In this document: positions 1 through 9,767 of the stretch, in pieces | Layout of the letters: every line of letters begins with the position of its first letter | How positions within the stretch are numbered: the first letter of the stretch is position 1 | Assembly: GCA_002290555.1 (NCBI GenBank) | Contig: NEUK01000062.1 | Coordinates: 1 to 64,000 of the forward strand | Origin: Spartobacteria bacterium AMD-G4 | GTDB taxonomy: Bacteria > Verrucomicrobiota > Verrucomicrobiia > Chthoniobacterales > Terrimicrobiaceae | Reading direction: 5' to 3' | Length of the DNA: 64,000 nucleotides | The notes under the pieces: generated by a model | The model's input: the letters and a program-made list of their open reading frames with translations, nothing else | Told to the model about the DNA's origin: nothing | Database searches by the model: none | Position numbers and translations under genes: made by a program

Positions 1-24
1 CTCTGTGTCCTCTGTGGTTAATAA

Positions 25-1515
25 TCATTTCGTTTTTCTTGCCCGGTCGATGGCGCGCATGCCGGCCATGGCTTTGTTGAGGGTCTCTTGGTATTCGCCC
101 TCGGGGGTGGAATCGGCGACGACGCCGCCGCCAGATTGGACATAGGCTTTGCCGTCCTTGAGCAATACCGTGCGGAGGGCGATGCAGGAGTCGTGGTTTC
201 CATCGAAGCCGAAGTAGCCGACGGCGCCGGAGTAGGAGCAGCGTTTGCTTTTTTCGAGTTCGTTGAGGATTTGCATGGCGCGGACCTTGGGTGCGCCGGA
301 GACGGTTCCGGCCGGGAAGGTGGCGCGCATGACATCGAAGGCGCTGCGGCCACCGGCGAGTTTTCCCGAGACATGCGAGACGATGTGCATGACATGACTG
401 TAGCGCTCGATGGTCATGAAGTCGGTGACCTTCACGGAGCCGTATTCCGCGATGCGGCCGACATCGTTGCGGGCGAGGTCGACGAGCATGAGGTGCTCCG
501 CGCGCTCTTTGGGATCGGCCATGAGATCGTCGGCATTGGCGTTGTCCTCCTCGACCGTCGCTCCCCGGCGGCGGGTGCCGGCGATGGGGCGGATCTCCAC
601 AAGGTCGCCGGTGAGGCGCACATGGACCTCCGGCGAACTGCCCACGAGCGAGTATCCGCCGGGACAGCGCAGGCAGAACATGTAGGGCGAGGGATTCACA
701 AAACGCAGGGCGCGGTAGAGGTCGAGGGCGTCGTCGTGGAATTCGGTTTCGAAACGCTGGGCGAGCACGATCTGGAAAATATCCCCCGAGCGGATGTATT
801 CGTGCGCGCGGTGGACCATGGCGTGGTATTCCTCGCGGGTGGTGTTCGAAGTGGATGGCGCGGCGGCGGGGGTGGATTCCGTGAAGATTGGTTCAAAGGC
901 GAGGGGCTTGGAAAGCGACTCCAGAATGCCGCGAATCCGCTCGCAGGCGGCCTCGTAGGCGGCGGCGGGATTTTCTTTTTCGGGAAAGGCATTCGCGACT
1001 ATACGAATCCGGCGTTGGCGATGGTCGAAGGCGACAACGACCTCTGTGACCATGAAAAACATGTCGGGAATTCCGAGTTCATCTTTTGGCGCGGGGGGAA
1101 TGGTGGGCTCGAACCAGCGGATGCAATCGTAGCTCAAGTAGCCGACTGCGCCGCCATGGAACAGCGGCAGCGAGGGGTCAAACTCGGTGCGGTAGGGAGC
1201 CATCCACTTTTCGAGTTCATCGAGCGGGTCGCGGTCGGTCTCGAAGGTGCGGGAGATGCCGTTTTCCGTGAGCGTGAGGGTTTTTCCCGTGGCGGTGAAG
1301 GTCGCCCGCGCCCCGAAGCCCAGGAAGGAGAAGCGGCCGGTCTGGTCTTTTTGCTCGGCGGATTCGAGGAGAAAGGATGGAGCCTCGCCGCACAGTTTGG
1401 CAAAGGCGGAGACCGGGGTGTCGCCATCCGCTACGATCTCGCACATGACGGGCACGACGTGGTCGGTGGCCGCTTTTTCCAGAAAAGCGGAGCGCAACGG
1501 GGTGACCGGCATCAT
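25..1515 (-). CDS. trpE: Anthranilate synthase component I
   Basis: 496 aa; chorismate-binding motifs IAGTRRRG, DLARNDVGR, FPAGTVSGAPKVRAMQ, YSGAVGYFG. Confidence 0.93.
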   Translation of the reverse strand: MMPVTPLRSAFLEKAATDHVVPVMCEIVADGDTPVSAFAKLCGEAPSFLLESAEQKDQTGRFSFLGFGARATFTATGKTLTLTENGISRTFETDRDPLDELEKWMAPYRTEFDPSLPLFHGGAVGYLSYDCIRWFEPTIPPAPKDELGIPDMFFMVTEVVVAFDHRQRRIRIVANAFPEKENPAAAYEAACERIRGILESLSKPLAFEPIFTESTPAAAPSTSNTTREEYHAMVHRAHEYIRSGDIFQIVLAQRFETEFHDDALDLYRALRFVNPSPYMFCLRCPGGYSLVGSSPEVHVRLTGDLVEIRPIAGTRRRGATVEEDNANADDLMADPKERAEHLMLVDLARNDVGRIAEYGSVKVTDFMTIERYSHVMHIVSHVSGKLAGGRSAFDVMRATFPAGTVSGAPKVRAMQILNELEKSKRCSYSGAVGYFGFDGNHDSCIALRTVLLKDGKAYVQSGGGVVADSTPEGEYQETLNKAMAGMRAIDRARKTK

Positions 1516-2123
1516 GTGAACGAAACCTTCGGCGCCTCGCGCTCGGCGGGATTTTCGACCTGGAACAATTCGGCGGCGGCAAAGTTGAAGATGCCAGCGA
1601 TGATGTTTGTCGGAAAAACCTCACGCTTCGTGTTGTAGGCCATCACAGAGTCGTTGTAGGCCTGCCGGGCGAAGGAGACTTTGTTTTCGGTGGAGGTCAA
1701 CTCCTCGGTGAGTTGGAGCATGTTTTGATTCGCCTTGAGGTCGGGATACGCCTCGGCGACGGCCATGAGGCGTCCGAGTGCGCCAGTGAGCCCGGCCTCG
1801 GCTCCCGCCAGTTCGCGCATCACCTGCGGGTCGCCTGGATTCGCGGCGGCGCGGCCGGTAGCCGTCTGGGCGATGTTGCGGGCCTGGGTGACGGCTTCAA
1901 GGGTTTTGCTCTCATGCTGGAGGTAGCCCTTGGCGGTTTCGACGAGGTTTGGGATGAGATCGTAGCGGCGTTTGAGCTGGACATCGATCTGCGAGAAAGC
2001 GTTTTTGAAGCGGTTCCGCAGTGTTACGAGCTGGTTGTATTGACCGACGACGAAGAGCAGGAAAAAACCGGCAATTACGGCCAGAACAATCAGCGATATC
2101 AGAATGAGTCCCATACGCCGCAT
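1512..2123 (-). CDS. LemA family protein
   Basis: N-terminal TM then YNQLVTLRNRFKNAFSQIDVQLKRRYDLIPNLVETAKGYLQHE, characteristic of LemA; stop overlaps trpE start. Confidence 0.9.
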   Translation of the reverse strand: MRRMGLILISLIVLAVIAGFFLLFVVGQYNQLVTLRNRFKNAFSQIDVQLKRRYDLIPNLVETAKGYLQHESKTLEAVTQARNIAQTATGRAAANPGDPQVMRELAGAEAGLTGALGRLMAVAEAYPDLKANQNMLQLTEELTSTENKVSFARQAYNDSVMAYNTKREVFPTNIIAGIFNFAAAELFQVENPAEREAPKVSFT

Positions 2124-2216
2124 TTTGCCGCTGCCGCCGTCGCTTCGCAATAGGAAAAAGCCCGCGTGACTTCCCACTTGTGGGCTTGTCTATTAAGGAT
2201 TAAGTTGACCCTTGAA

Positions 2217-3065
2217 ATGATTGCGCAACGAAGTCCAGATAATGATGGGCCACTCACTTGGTTGGGAAATTTTCCCGTTTATGTGAGCACCGCAGTCGCT
2301 GGGTTACACGGTGTTGCCCTCATTTTGAGCGCGTTAGCCATGGCCGCCGGTTCTGAGGCCCTGTTGCAGTCCCTCATGTTTTCAAGCGACTCCGTGGTGC
2401 GCAATGCCTCGCTCTGGCAACTCTGCACTTACGCATTTGTGCATACCCCGCCTTATTGGGTCTTTTTGTTTGAGCTGTATCTCCTTGTTGTCTTTGGCAG
2501 GGAGATTGAGAGCTACCTCGGGCGTTTGGCTTTCATAAAGCTCTACCTTCTCCTGCTACTGGCCCCCTCTGTTTTCCTGACGGCATGTCATTTCGCTGGT
2601 TGGAGCACGATTTATGTTGGATCGAGCGCTCTCCATTTCGGCGTCTTCGTGGCTTTTGTTCTCATCTATCCGACTGCTGAAATCCTCTTCAGTATCCAAG
2701 CAAAATGGATCGCCCTTGCGCTCTTAGCCATCAACTCGCTTCAGTGCTTGGCTCTTTCAAACTACAATGCGCTTGCTGTGCTGGCGGTGGATTGCGTGTC
2801 AGCGTGTCTCTTTATCGGCTACCAACAGGGTCGCTTCACATTCCGTCTGCCAGAGCGCTTGAAAAAAAAGCCACAAAATTCCCGACAACCGAGAACCCTG
2901 CCCAAGCCGGAACCTGCCGCTGTAGATGCGATAAATGCGATAAATGCGATTGACCCGATTCTTGAAAAAATCTCCCGACATGGTATCGGCAGTCTGACTT
3001 CACGCGAGCGCGAGCGTCTTGAAAAGGCGCGTGCTCACTTGATAGCCAAGGATGGGGGAGCATAA
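2217..3065 (+). CDS. Rhomboid-like multi-TM membrane protein, probably non-catalytic
   Basis: Rhomboid-like LWQLCTYAFVHT...VVFGREIESYLG...VGSSALHFGVF; C-terminal ILEKISRHGIGSLTSRERERLEKA tail typical of bacterial rhomboid-family proteins. Confidence 0.7.
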   Translation: MIAQRSPDNDGPLTWLGNFPVYVSTAVAGLHGVALILSALAMAAGSEALLQSLMFSSDSVVRNASLWQLCTYAFVHTPPYWVFLFELYLLVVFGREIESYLGRLAFIKLYLLLLLAPSVFLTACHFAGWSTIYVGSSALHFGVFVAFVLIYPTAEILFSIQAKWIALALLAINSLQCLALSNYNALAVLAVDCVSACLFIGYQQGRFTFRLPERLKKKPQNSRQPRTLPKPEPAAVDAINAINAIDPILEKISRHGIGSLTSRERERLEKARAHLIAKDGGA

Positions 3066-3069
3066 GAAG

Positions 3070-3764
3070 ATGCTCGACTCCGAAGTTTCCCCGCCAGTCC
3101 ACAAAACCGATCCCAATCTCAAGGATCCTTGTTATGTCACCGCACTCTCTCACTTCTACCGGGGAGAGTTGGGTCGCATCATGATCTGGCGGCAGAGGCT
3201 GGATGTCACCACGACTTGGGCGATCACCACGAGCACGACGATTATTGGATTTGCGTTTTCGATTCGGGATGTGCCGCACATCATTTTCTTTTTCAATCTC
3301 GCTCTCGTCTGGATCATGCTTTGGATCGAGGCGCGGCGTTACCGGTTCTATGACGCGTTTCGAGGGCGCGTGCGCATGCTGGAGGCGCACTTCCTTGTGC
3401 CGATGATTTCTCAGAGCCCAAAAATCTTGGATGGCGAGTGGCGGCGACTTGTTTGTGAGGATCTTATCTTGCCTTCCTTCAAGATCAGTAAACTCGAAGC
3501 GGTCGCGCGGCGGTTGAAGCGGAATTATGCGTTCATTTTTGGATTTGTGATGCTGGCGTGGACGCTGAAGATTTTCATCCATACGAAGGAACCGATCCGT
3601 TCATTCGGCGACTTCTACCACGCCTTGGCGGTGCACCAGTTGCCGTCTTGGCTGGCGTTCGGAGTTTACGCTGGAACGATCCTTGTGGTTTCCTTCTTGA
3701 TGCTCTTCATGCTTCGTTCGACCAGCGAAGAGGTCAACGAATTCGGCAACTCGAACAGCTCACT

Positions 3765-3777
<13 letters not shown>
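3070..3777 (+). CDS. DUF2270-like integral membrane protein
   Basis: ALSHFYRGELGRIMIWRQRLDVTTTWAITTSTTIIGFAFS...WIEARRYRFYDAFRGRVRMLE; multiple TMs; RBS-like GGGGGAG upstream of ATG 3070. Confidence 0.65.
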
Positions 3778-4534
<757 letters not shown>

Positions 4535-4538
<4 letters not shown>

Positions 4539-5536
4539 GCTTCGCCGTGGTTCAACCCGGCGCACGCTCGCGCGCTCGGTCGTTTGCTCAAGGAGCAGGA
4601 ATCCCCGACGACTCCGGACCTCCCCCCGAAGGCATCTTTGCTTATGCGGCCTGCTGCAATGGCAGCTTTCACCGCAGCCTGAGGTCTCTGCCCGCCAACG
4701 CTGACGATGTGCTTCTGGTTCTGGAAAGAAGGAATCTCCGAAAGTCACTGGCGGCATTGAAAGTTCTCAAAAAAAAGGGTGCTCGCCTTCGCGTGACATG
4801 CCAAGAGTCTGGCTCTATTGGAATCGCAGGCTTGCTCGGCGATGTGACGCGTTTTGATCTCTTCCGCGAGATCTGCCGCTCAGCGGATGGCGCCATTGCT
4901 GCCACTCCTGAGAGCGTTAGCCTCTACAAAGACGCCGGAGCGGTTCAGGTCGAGTTCATACCGCCTCCCTGCGCAGTGGATGTGCCTGCTTGGGATTTCA
5001 GCCAGCCTGCCGGAAAAAGGCGGGGCATTTTCATCGGGACGCAATCCTTTCTCTCTGGAGCGGCGAACCACGTGGCGGCCTTGATGGCGGCCGACCGCCT
5101 CTCGCGTGATTTAGAATGTCCGCTGGCCGTCGTGAACACGGAGGGGCGTCGCGGCGGAATGATTTTGAAAAGCCTGCGAAAGAACAACCCCCTGTTCTTC
5201 ATTGTCGAAGCGCCCGTGGCCTATGCCGATTGGTTGAGAGTCATGTCGCTTCACCGGATCGTGCTGCAGTTCGATGCTGACGCGGGAGGAGCGGGGAGTG
5301 CATCCGCCGCGTTGCTCTGCCGGATTCCCTGTATCGGAGGAAATGGCGCCGTCGAGCGCATTGCCTTTCCTGGATCGAGTTCACCCGCTTCGCGTGAGGA
5401 GCTATGGGAGTCGGCGCGCCTCCTTCTTACAAACGACAAGATCTGGCAGGAGGAGGTGGAATCCTCCCAACACCGGGCGGCCGAGTTTCTCTCCTTTCGA
5501 AAAACCGCTGCACGCCTCCAATCTTTCCCCGCATGA
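4535..5536 (+). CDS. Putative glycosyltransferase-like protein (GT-B-like)
   Basis: Intact 333-aa ORF between mazG and a family 2 glycosyltransferase, ATGA overlaps on both sides; motif support is weak. Confidence 0.45.
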
Positions 5537-6294
5537 CAGGCATCTCCGCATTCATCGTTTGCAAAAACGAGGCAGCATCGATCGAGCGCTGCCTCGCGAG
5601 CCTGTCGTGGTGCGATGAAATTGTCGTTGTGGATTCGGGTTCCACCGATGCGACTTTGGAAATCTGCGCGAGGCACAATTGTCGAATCACACACCGGGAG
5701 TGGAGCGGCTACGTGGAGCAGAAGTCGCATGCCCTCTCGCTTTGCACCCAGCCATGGATTTTTAACTTGGATGCCGACGAGGAAGTCTCACCGGAGTTGA
5801 GGGATGAGATCCGCTCGATGCTTGAGCGGGATGGCCGGGGTCAGGTAACGGAGGAGGGATTCGAGATTTTGCGTGTGGTTTTTTACCTCGGCCGCTGGTG
5901 GCGCAGGGGCGGTTGGCATCCGGAGCGGAGGCTGCGTCTGGCCCGCCGCGAGCGTGTCACCTGGCACGGTGAGGAGCCGCATGAGCACGCTCGAGTGCGG
6001 GGGGCTGTGGGTCGCATGCGGGGAGAGCTCCGACACTACACCTACCGCGATATCGCCGACCATGTGGCCCGCCTGAATGCCCATTCCTCCGTCGCTGCGC
6101 GGGCGCTGCATGCCAAGGGTGTGCGTGCTGGCCTTGTCGATCTTTTGATCAAGCCCAAGGCGCGTTTTCTTAAGTTTTTTTTCCTGCGCCGTGGCTATCG
6201 CGAGGGCCTGCCCGGTCTGCTGGTGGCATGTATGGAGGGCTTTTACGTTTTCTTGAAATATTTCAAACTCTGGGAGCTTGGACGCAGAGGGTAG
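5533..6294 (+). CDS. Family 2 glycosyltransferase (WaaE/LPS-core-like)
   Basis: ISAFIVCKNEAASIERCLASLSWCDEIVVVDSGSTDATLEI...FNLDADEEVSPEL; GT2 signature. Confidence 0.9.
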   Translation: MTGISAFIVCKNEAASIERCLASLSWCDEIVVVDSGSTDATLEICARHNCRITHREWSGYVEQKSHALSLCTQPWIFNLDADEEVSPELRDEIRSMLERDGRGQVTEEGFEILRVVFYLGRWWRRGGWHPERRLRLARRERVTWHGEEPHEHARVRGAVGRMRGELRHYTYRDIADHVARLNAHSSVAARALHAKGVRAGLVDLLIKPKARFLKFFFLRRGYREGLPGLLVACMEGFYVFLKYFKLWELGRRG

Positions 6295-6309
6295 GGCGCG
6301 GAATTCCCG

Positions 6310-6344
6310 GCGGGCGATCACCCCAATGACGCCCGCGTCTTTTG
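6310..6344 (+). terminator. Possible Rho-independent terminator after glycosyltransferase operon
   Basis: GCGGGCG / CGCCCGC stem (13-nt loop) followed by GTCTTTTG. Confidence 0.35.
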
Positions 6345-6499
6345 CAGCGAGCCTTGCTGCGTATCGCCTCATCTTTCATGGAAGAATAGAACCTCCGGCA
6401 GGCGACCCTGCCGGGGGTTCTGTTGGAGGCGGGCGGGCAGCATGGGGACTTGCCCCCATTGTTCATGGGGCGTCCTGATCATAAAGGAAGCATCGCATT

Positions 6500-7708
6500 A
6501 TGACCAAACCACCGCCAGCCAGACCGCCAGCCCGTAAAAGCAGCGCCAAAGAAATTCTCAGGGATGTTCCACTGCCTCCTACAGAGCAGCCCGAGACATC
6601 CTACAAAAGGCTTTTTGAGACATCGCAGGATGGAATTTTGGTATTGGACTCTGAGACCCACCGAATCGTGGAAGCGAATCCTGGTATCTGCCTCCTGACC
6701 GGCTTATCCAGACCGCGCCTAATCGGAGTGGATCCCGAAAACATCGCTCCACTGCGAGCGCTCTTCCAGAATGGCGGATCGTTTTTCGAAGAAATCCAAG
6801 CGGACCCTCTTTATCGCAGGGAAAATCTCAGTGTCGAAAACCGGGATGGTTTGCACATCCAGGTCGAGGCCGTTTGCAACCTCTTCCACTCGCAGGGGCG
6901 GAAATTCATTCAATGCAACCTGCGCGATGTCACCCAGAACCGTTTGGCGGAGGATCAGGTGCGGCGTTTAAACGAGATGTTGGAACAGCGTGTGGCTGTG
7001 AGAACATGTGAATTGGAAAGCGCAAACCGTGAGTTGGAAGCCTTCACCTATTCCGTTTCCCACGACCTCCGCGCTCCGCTTCGACACATCATGGGCTTCG
7101 TAGAAATTCTTGAAAAAGAGGCCGCCGAAAACCTCTCTGAAGCGCACCATCGCCATCTTTCCACGATCGGTGGCGCAGCGCGGCGCATGGGGGAGTTGAT
7201 CGATGACCTGCTTGCGTTTTCCCGCATTGCGCGTTCTGAGATGCAGAAGGTGACCGTGGACATGCTCGCGCTCGTCATGGAGGCTCTCGACGATCTTCGC
7301 GGAGAAACGAAGGGCAGGATCATCAATTGGAATATCCGCGACCTTCCCATGGTGAAAGTCGATCGCTCGCTCATGCGGCAGGCGCTTGTGAATCTCCTCT
7401 CCAACGCGATCAAATTCACCTCGAAGCGCAGCCGGGCTGTCATTGAAATCGGCACAGAGCCGGGGCGCGCGGACGAGGATACGATTTACATCCGCGATAA
7501 CGGGGTGGGCTTCAATCCCCGTTACGCGCAGAAAATTTTCGGAGTCTTTGAGCGTTTAAACAATGCCGATGAATTTGAAGGGACGGGCATCGGCCTTGCC
7601 AACGTGCAGCGCATCATTCGCCGCCACGGCGGAAGGGTGTGGGCTCTCGGCAAGGTGGATTGCGGCGCGACATTTTATTTTACCCTCCCCCGCAGCACTG
7701 AAAAATGA
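6500..7708 (+). CDS. PAS-domain sensor histidine kinase
   Basis: PAS YKRLFETSQDGILVLDSETHRIVEANPG; HisKA YSVSHDLRAPLRHI; HATPase NLLSNAIKFTS, DNGVGFNPRYAQKIFGVFERLN, GTGIGLANVQRIIRRHGG. Confidence 0.93.
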   Translation: MTKPPPARPPARKSSAKEILRDVPLPPTEQPETSYKRLFETSQDGILVLDSETHRIVEANPGICLLTGLSRPRLIGVDPENIAPLRALFQNGGSFFEEIQADPLYRRENLSVENRDGLHIQVEAVCNLFHSQGRKFIQCNLRDVTQNRLAEDQVRRLNEMLEQRVAVRTCELESANRELEAFTYSVSHDLRAPLRHIMGFVEILEKEAAENLSEAHHRHLSTIGGAARRMGELIDDLLAFSRIARSEMQKVTVDMLALVMEALDDLRGETKGRIINWNIRDLPMVKVDRSLMRQALVNLLSNAIKFTSKRSRAVIEIGTEPGRADEDTIYIRDNGVGFNPRYAQKIFGVFERLNNADEFEGTGIGLANVQRIIRRHGGRVWALGKVDCGATFYFTLPRSTEK

Positions 7709-8160
7709 CATGCGAGCCTGCACATATCTTGCTTGCGGAGGATGACCCCGCCGATGTCGAACTGGCACTTTCTGCGATGGCGGTATTCGCATCCACGCGG
7801 CACATCGCCGTTGTGAATAATGGGGAAGACGCCCTGGATTACCTGTATCGCCGACGGAGTTGGCGTGGGCGTGGCGCCGGGCAGCCCGCATTGGTTTTGC
7901 TGGATCTCAAGATGCCTGGGCTCGGTGGGCTCGAGGTGCTGCGCTCGATTAAAAGTGATGCCCGAATGCGGTGCATACCAGTTGTGGTTTTCACTTCCTC
8001 GGGCGAGCGGCGGGATGTCGCGCGCTGCTATGAAAACGGGGCAAACGCCTATGTCGTGAAGCCTGTGGAATTCCCTTCTTTTGCCGAAACCCTTCAGGCG
8101 ATTGGTCACTTCTGGATCAGCTTGAATGTTCCCCCGACGCGCTCTGTGCGCGCACTGTGA
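7705..8160 (+). CDS. Response regulator receiver protein (Rcp1-like single REC domain)
   Basis: HILLAEDDPADVELAL...VLLDLKMPGLGGLEVLRSIK...VVFTSS...ANAYVVKPV. Confidence 0.92.
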   Translation: MTCEPAHILLAEDDPADVELALSAMAVFASTRHIAVVNNGEDALDYLYRRRSWRGRGAGQPALVLLDLKMPGLGGLEVLRSIKSDARMRCIPVVVFTSSGERRDVARCYENGANAYVVKPVEFPSFAETLQAIGHFWISLNVPPTRSVRAL

Positions 8161-9680
8161 TGAGCCGCGCAATCCGGATTTTACATCTGGAGGATGATCT
8201 TCTTGATGCGGAGTTAATCGCGCGCAGACTGGAAGAGGATGGCATGAACTGCCAGATCGAGAGGGTCGATTCCGAGGCGGGATTTTTAACCGCGCTTCAA
8301 CATGGCGGTGTGGATCTCGTGCTCGCCGACTTCTCGCTGCCGGGTTGTGATGGCTTGGAGGTCCTGCAGTTGGCGAAACGGGTCGCTCCCGACATTCCAT
8401 TTCTTATTGTGTCGGGAGTGATTGGTGAGGAGGCGGCGGTGGATTCCCTTCGAAACGGGGCCACCGACTACATTTTGAAGGATCGCCTTTCGCGATTGGC
8501 TCCCGCCGTGCGGAGGGCGCTGGATGAGGCTGGGCTGCGGCGCCACACAAAATCGCTGGGCGACCAGCTCACTCGCGCACAAAAGCTCGAAATCTTCGGG
8601 GAACTCGCCGGAGGCGTCGCACACGACTACAATAACATCCTGACGATTATCATGGCCAACAGTGGCCTTCTCATGGCCGGTCTTGGAGAGGGAACCCGCC
8701 TGCACAAGCACGCCTCGCAGATCGAATACGCCTGTGCCCAAGCGGCCACGCTGACTCGCCAACTTCTGATTTTCAGCCGCGACAGGGGGCGGGATGCCAC
8801 GGTCCTCGATTTGAACGGGGTCGCGAAAAATGCCGAGTCCATGCTGCTGCGATTGCTACCCGAGAATGTGGAGCTCGTAGTGACTCTTGCCAGTGGGTCG
8901 CTGGCAGTGGTGGCCGATCGTGGCGATATCGAGCAGGTGCTCATCAATCTCGTGTTGAATGCTCGCGACGCGATCCACTCCCATGGAACGATCCGAGTCA
9001 AAACTGGGAGCGTGAAAAAAGGCGGGAAAAACTTTGTTTTCTTCAATGTTGAAGACGACGGAAGCGGGATGACCCGTGAGGTGAAGGCGAGACTGTTCGA
9101 GCCCTTTTTTACGACGAAGCCCGAAGGCAGCGGCACTGGGCTCGGACTTGCGACCTGTCGGCGCCTTGTTCAATCGATGCACGGACGCATCACTGTCGAA
9201 AGCAACACTAAAAGCGGGACACGGTTTCGCGTTTTTTTGCCGATGGCGGAGGGTGCCGAGTTTTCTCAAGTCCATGCGCCCGCAAGCGCTGAAATGCTGC
9301 AAGGTTCTGAAAAAATCCTCATTGCCGAGGATAACCACATGCTCCGAGACATGATGGCCACTCAACTCGAGGAACTCGGCTACGAAGTCCTCCAAGCCTC
9401 CAATGGTATGGAAGGGCTCGAAATCTTTGCAAATCACAAAAGCAAGCCGCCCGTGCTCGTCATCGCAGATGTTGCACTGCCCCTCATCGGCGGCCGCGAG
9501 ATGACACGAATGCTTATGAAAGCGTCGCCGGATTTGAGAGTCCTCTACACTTCCGGGCATACCGACCAGACCATTGCAGGGCTTGGCTTTCCGCTGTCGC
9601 TTGGAGATGTCTTGAGAAAGCCTTTCACGCTTTCTGAGTTGACTCACAGAATCCGCAAAATTCTTCCTTCGGCAAAATAA
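8157..9680 (+). CDS. Hybrid histidine kinase with REC-HisKA-HATPase-REC architecture
   Basis: N-terminal REC (LADFSLPGCDG, DYILKD), kinase H-box AGGVAHDYNNIL, G-boxes GSGTGLGLATCRR, C-terminal REC (ILIAEDNHMLRDMM, ADVALPLIGG). Confidence 0.92.
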   Translation: MMSRAIRILHLEDDLLDAELIARRLEEDGMNCQIERVDSEAGFLTALQHGGVDLVLADFSLPGCDGLEVLQLAKRVAPDIPFLIVSGVIGEEAAVDSLRNGATDYILKDRLSRLAPAVRRALDEAGLRRHTKSLGDQLTRAQKLEIFGELAGGVAHDYNNILTIIMANSGLLMAGLGEGTRLHKHASQIEYACAQAATLTRQLLIFSRDRGRDATVLDLNGVAKNAESMLLRLLPENVELVVTLASGSLAVVADRGDIEQVLINLVLNARDAIHSHGTIRVKTGSVKKGGKNFVFFNVEDDGSGMTREVKARLFEPFFTTKPEGSGTGLGLATCRRLVQSMHGRITVESNTKSGTRFRVFLPMAEGAEFSQVHAPASAEMLQGSEKILIAEDNHMLRDMMATQLEELGYEVLQASNGMEGLEIFANHKSKPPVLVIADVALPLIGGREMTRMLMKASPDLRVLYTSGHTDQTIAGLGFPLSLGDVLRKPFTLSELTHRIRKILPSAK

Positions 9681-9704
9681 GTTGTTTCTGTTGCGCGGCG
9701 TTTG

Positions 9705-9733
9705 TTGACAGAGACCCCCGTCCTTCACATATT
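9705..9733 (+). promoter_or_regulatory. Putative sigma70-type promoter upstream of typA
   Basis: TTGACA, 17-nt spacer, CATATT, located 35-63 bp upstream of the typA ATG. Confidence 0.45.
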
Positions 9734-9767
9734 CCGTGCCCGCTCATAGCCGAGCGCACTACTATTT

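Noticed and set aside
88-1638. 516-aa plus-strand ORF antisense to trpE
   Set aside because: Low-complexity Gly/Ala/Asp-rich translation mirroring trpE; no motifs.
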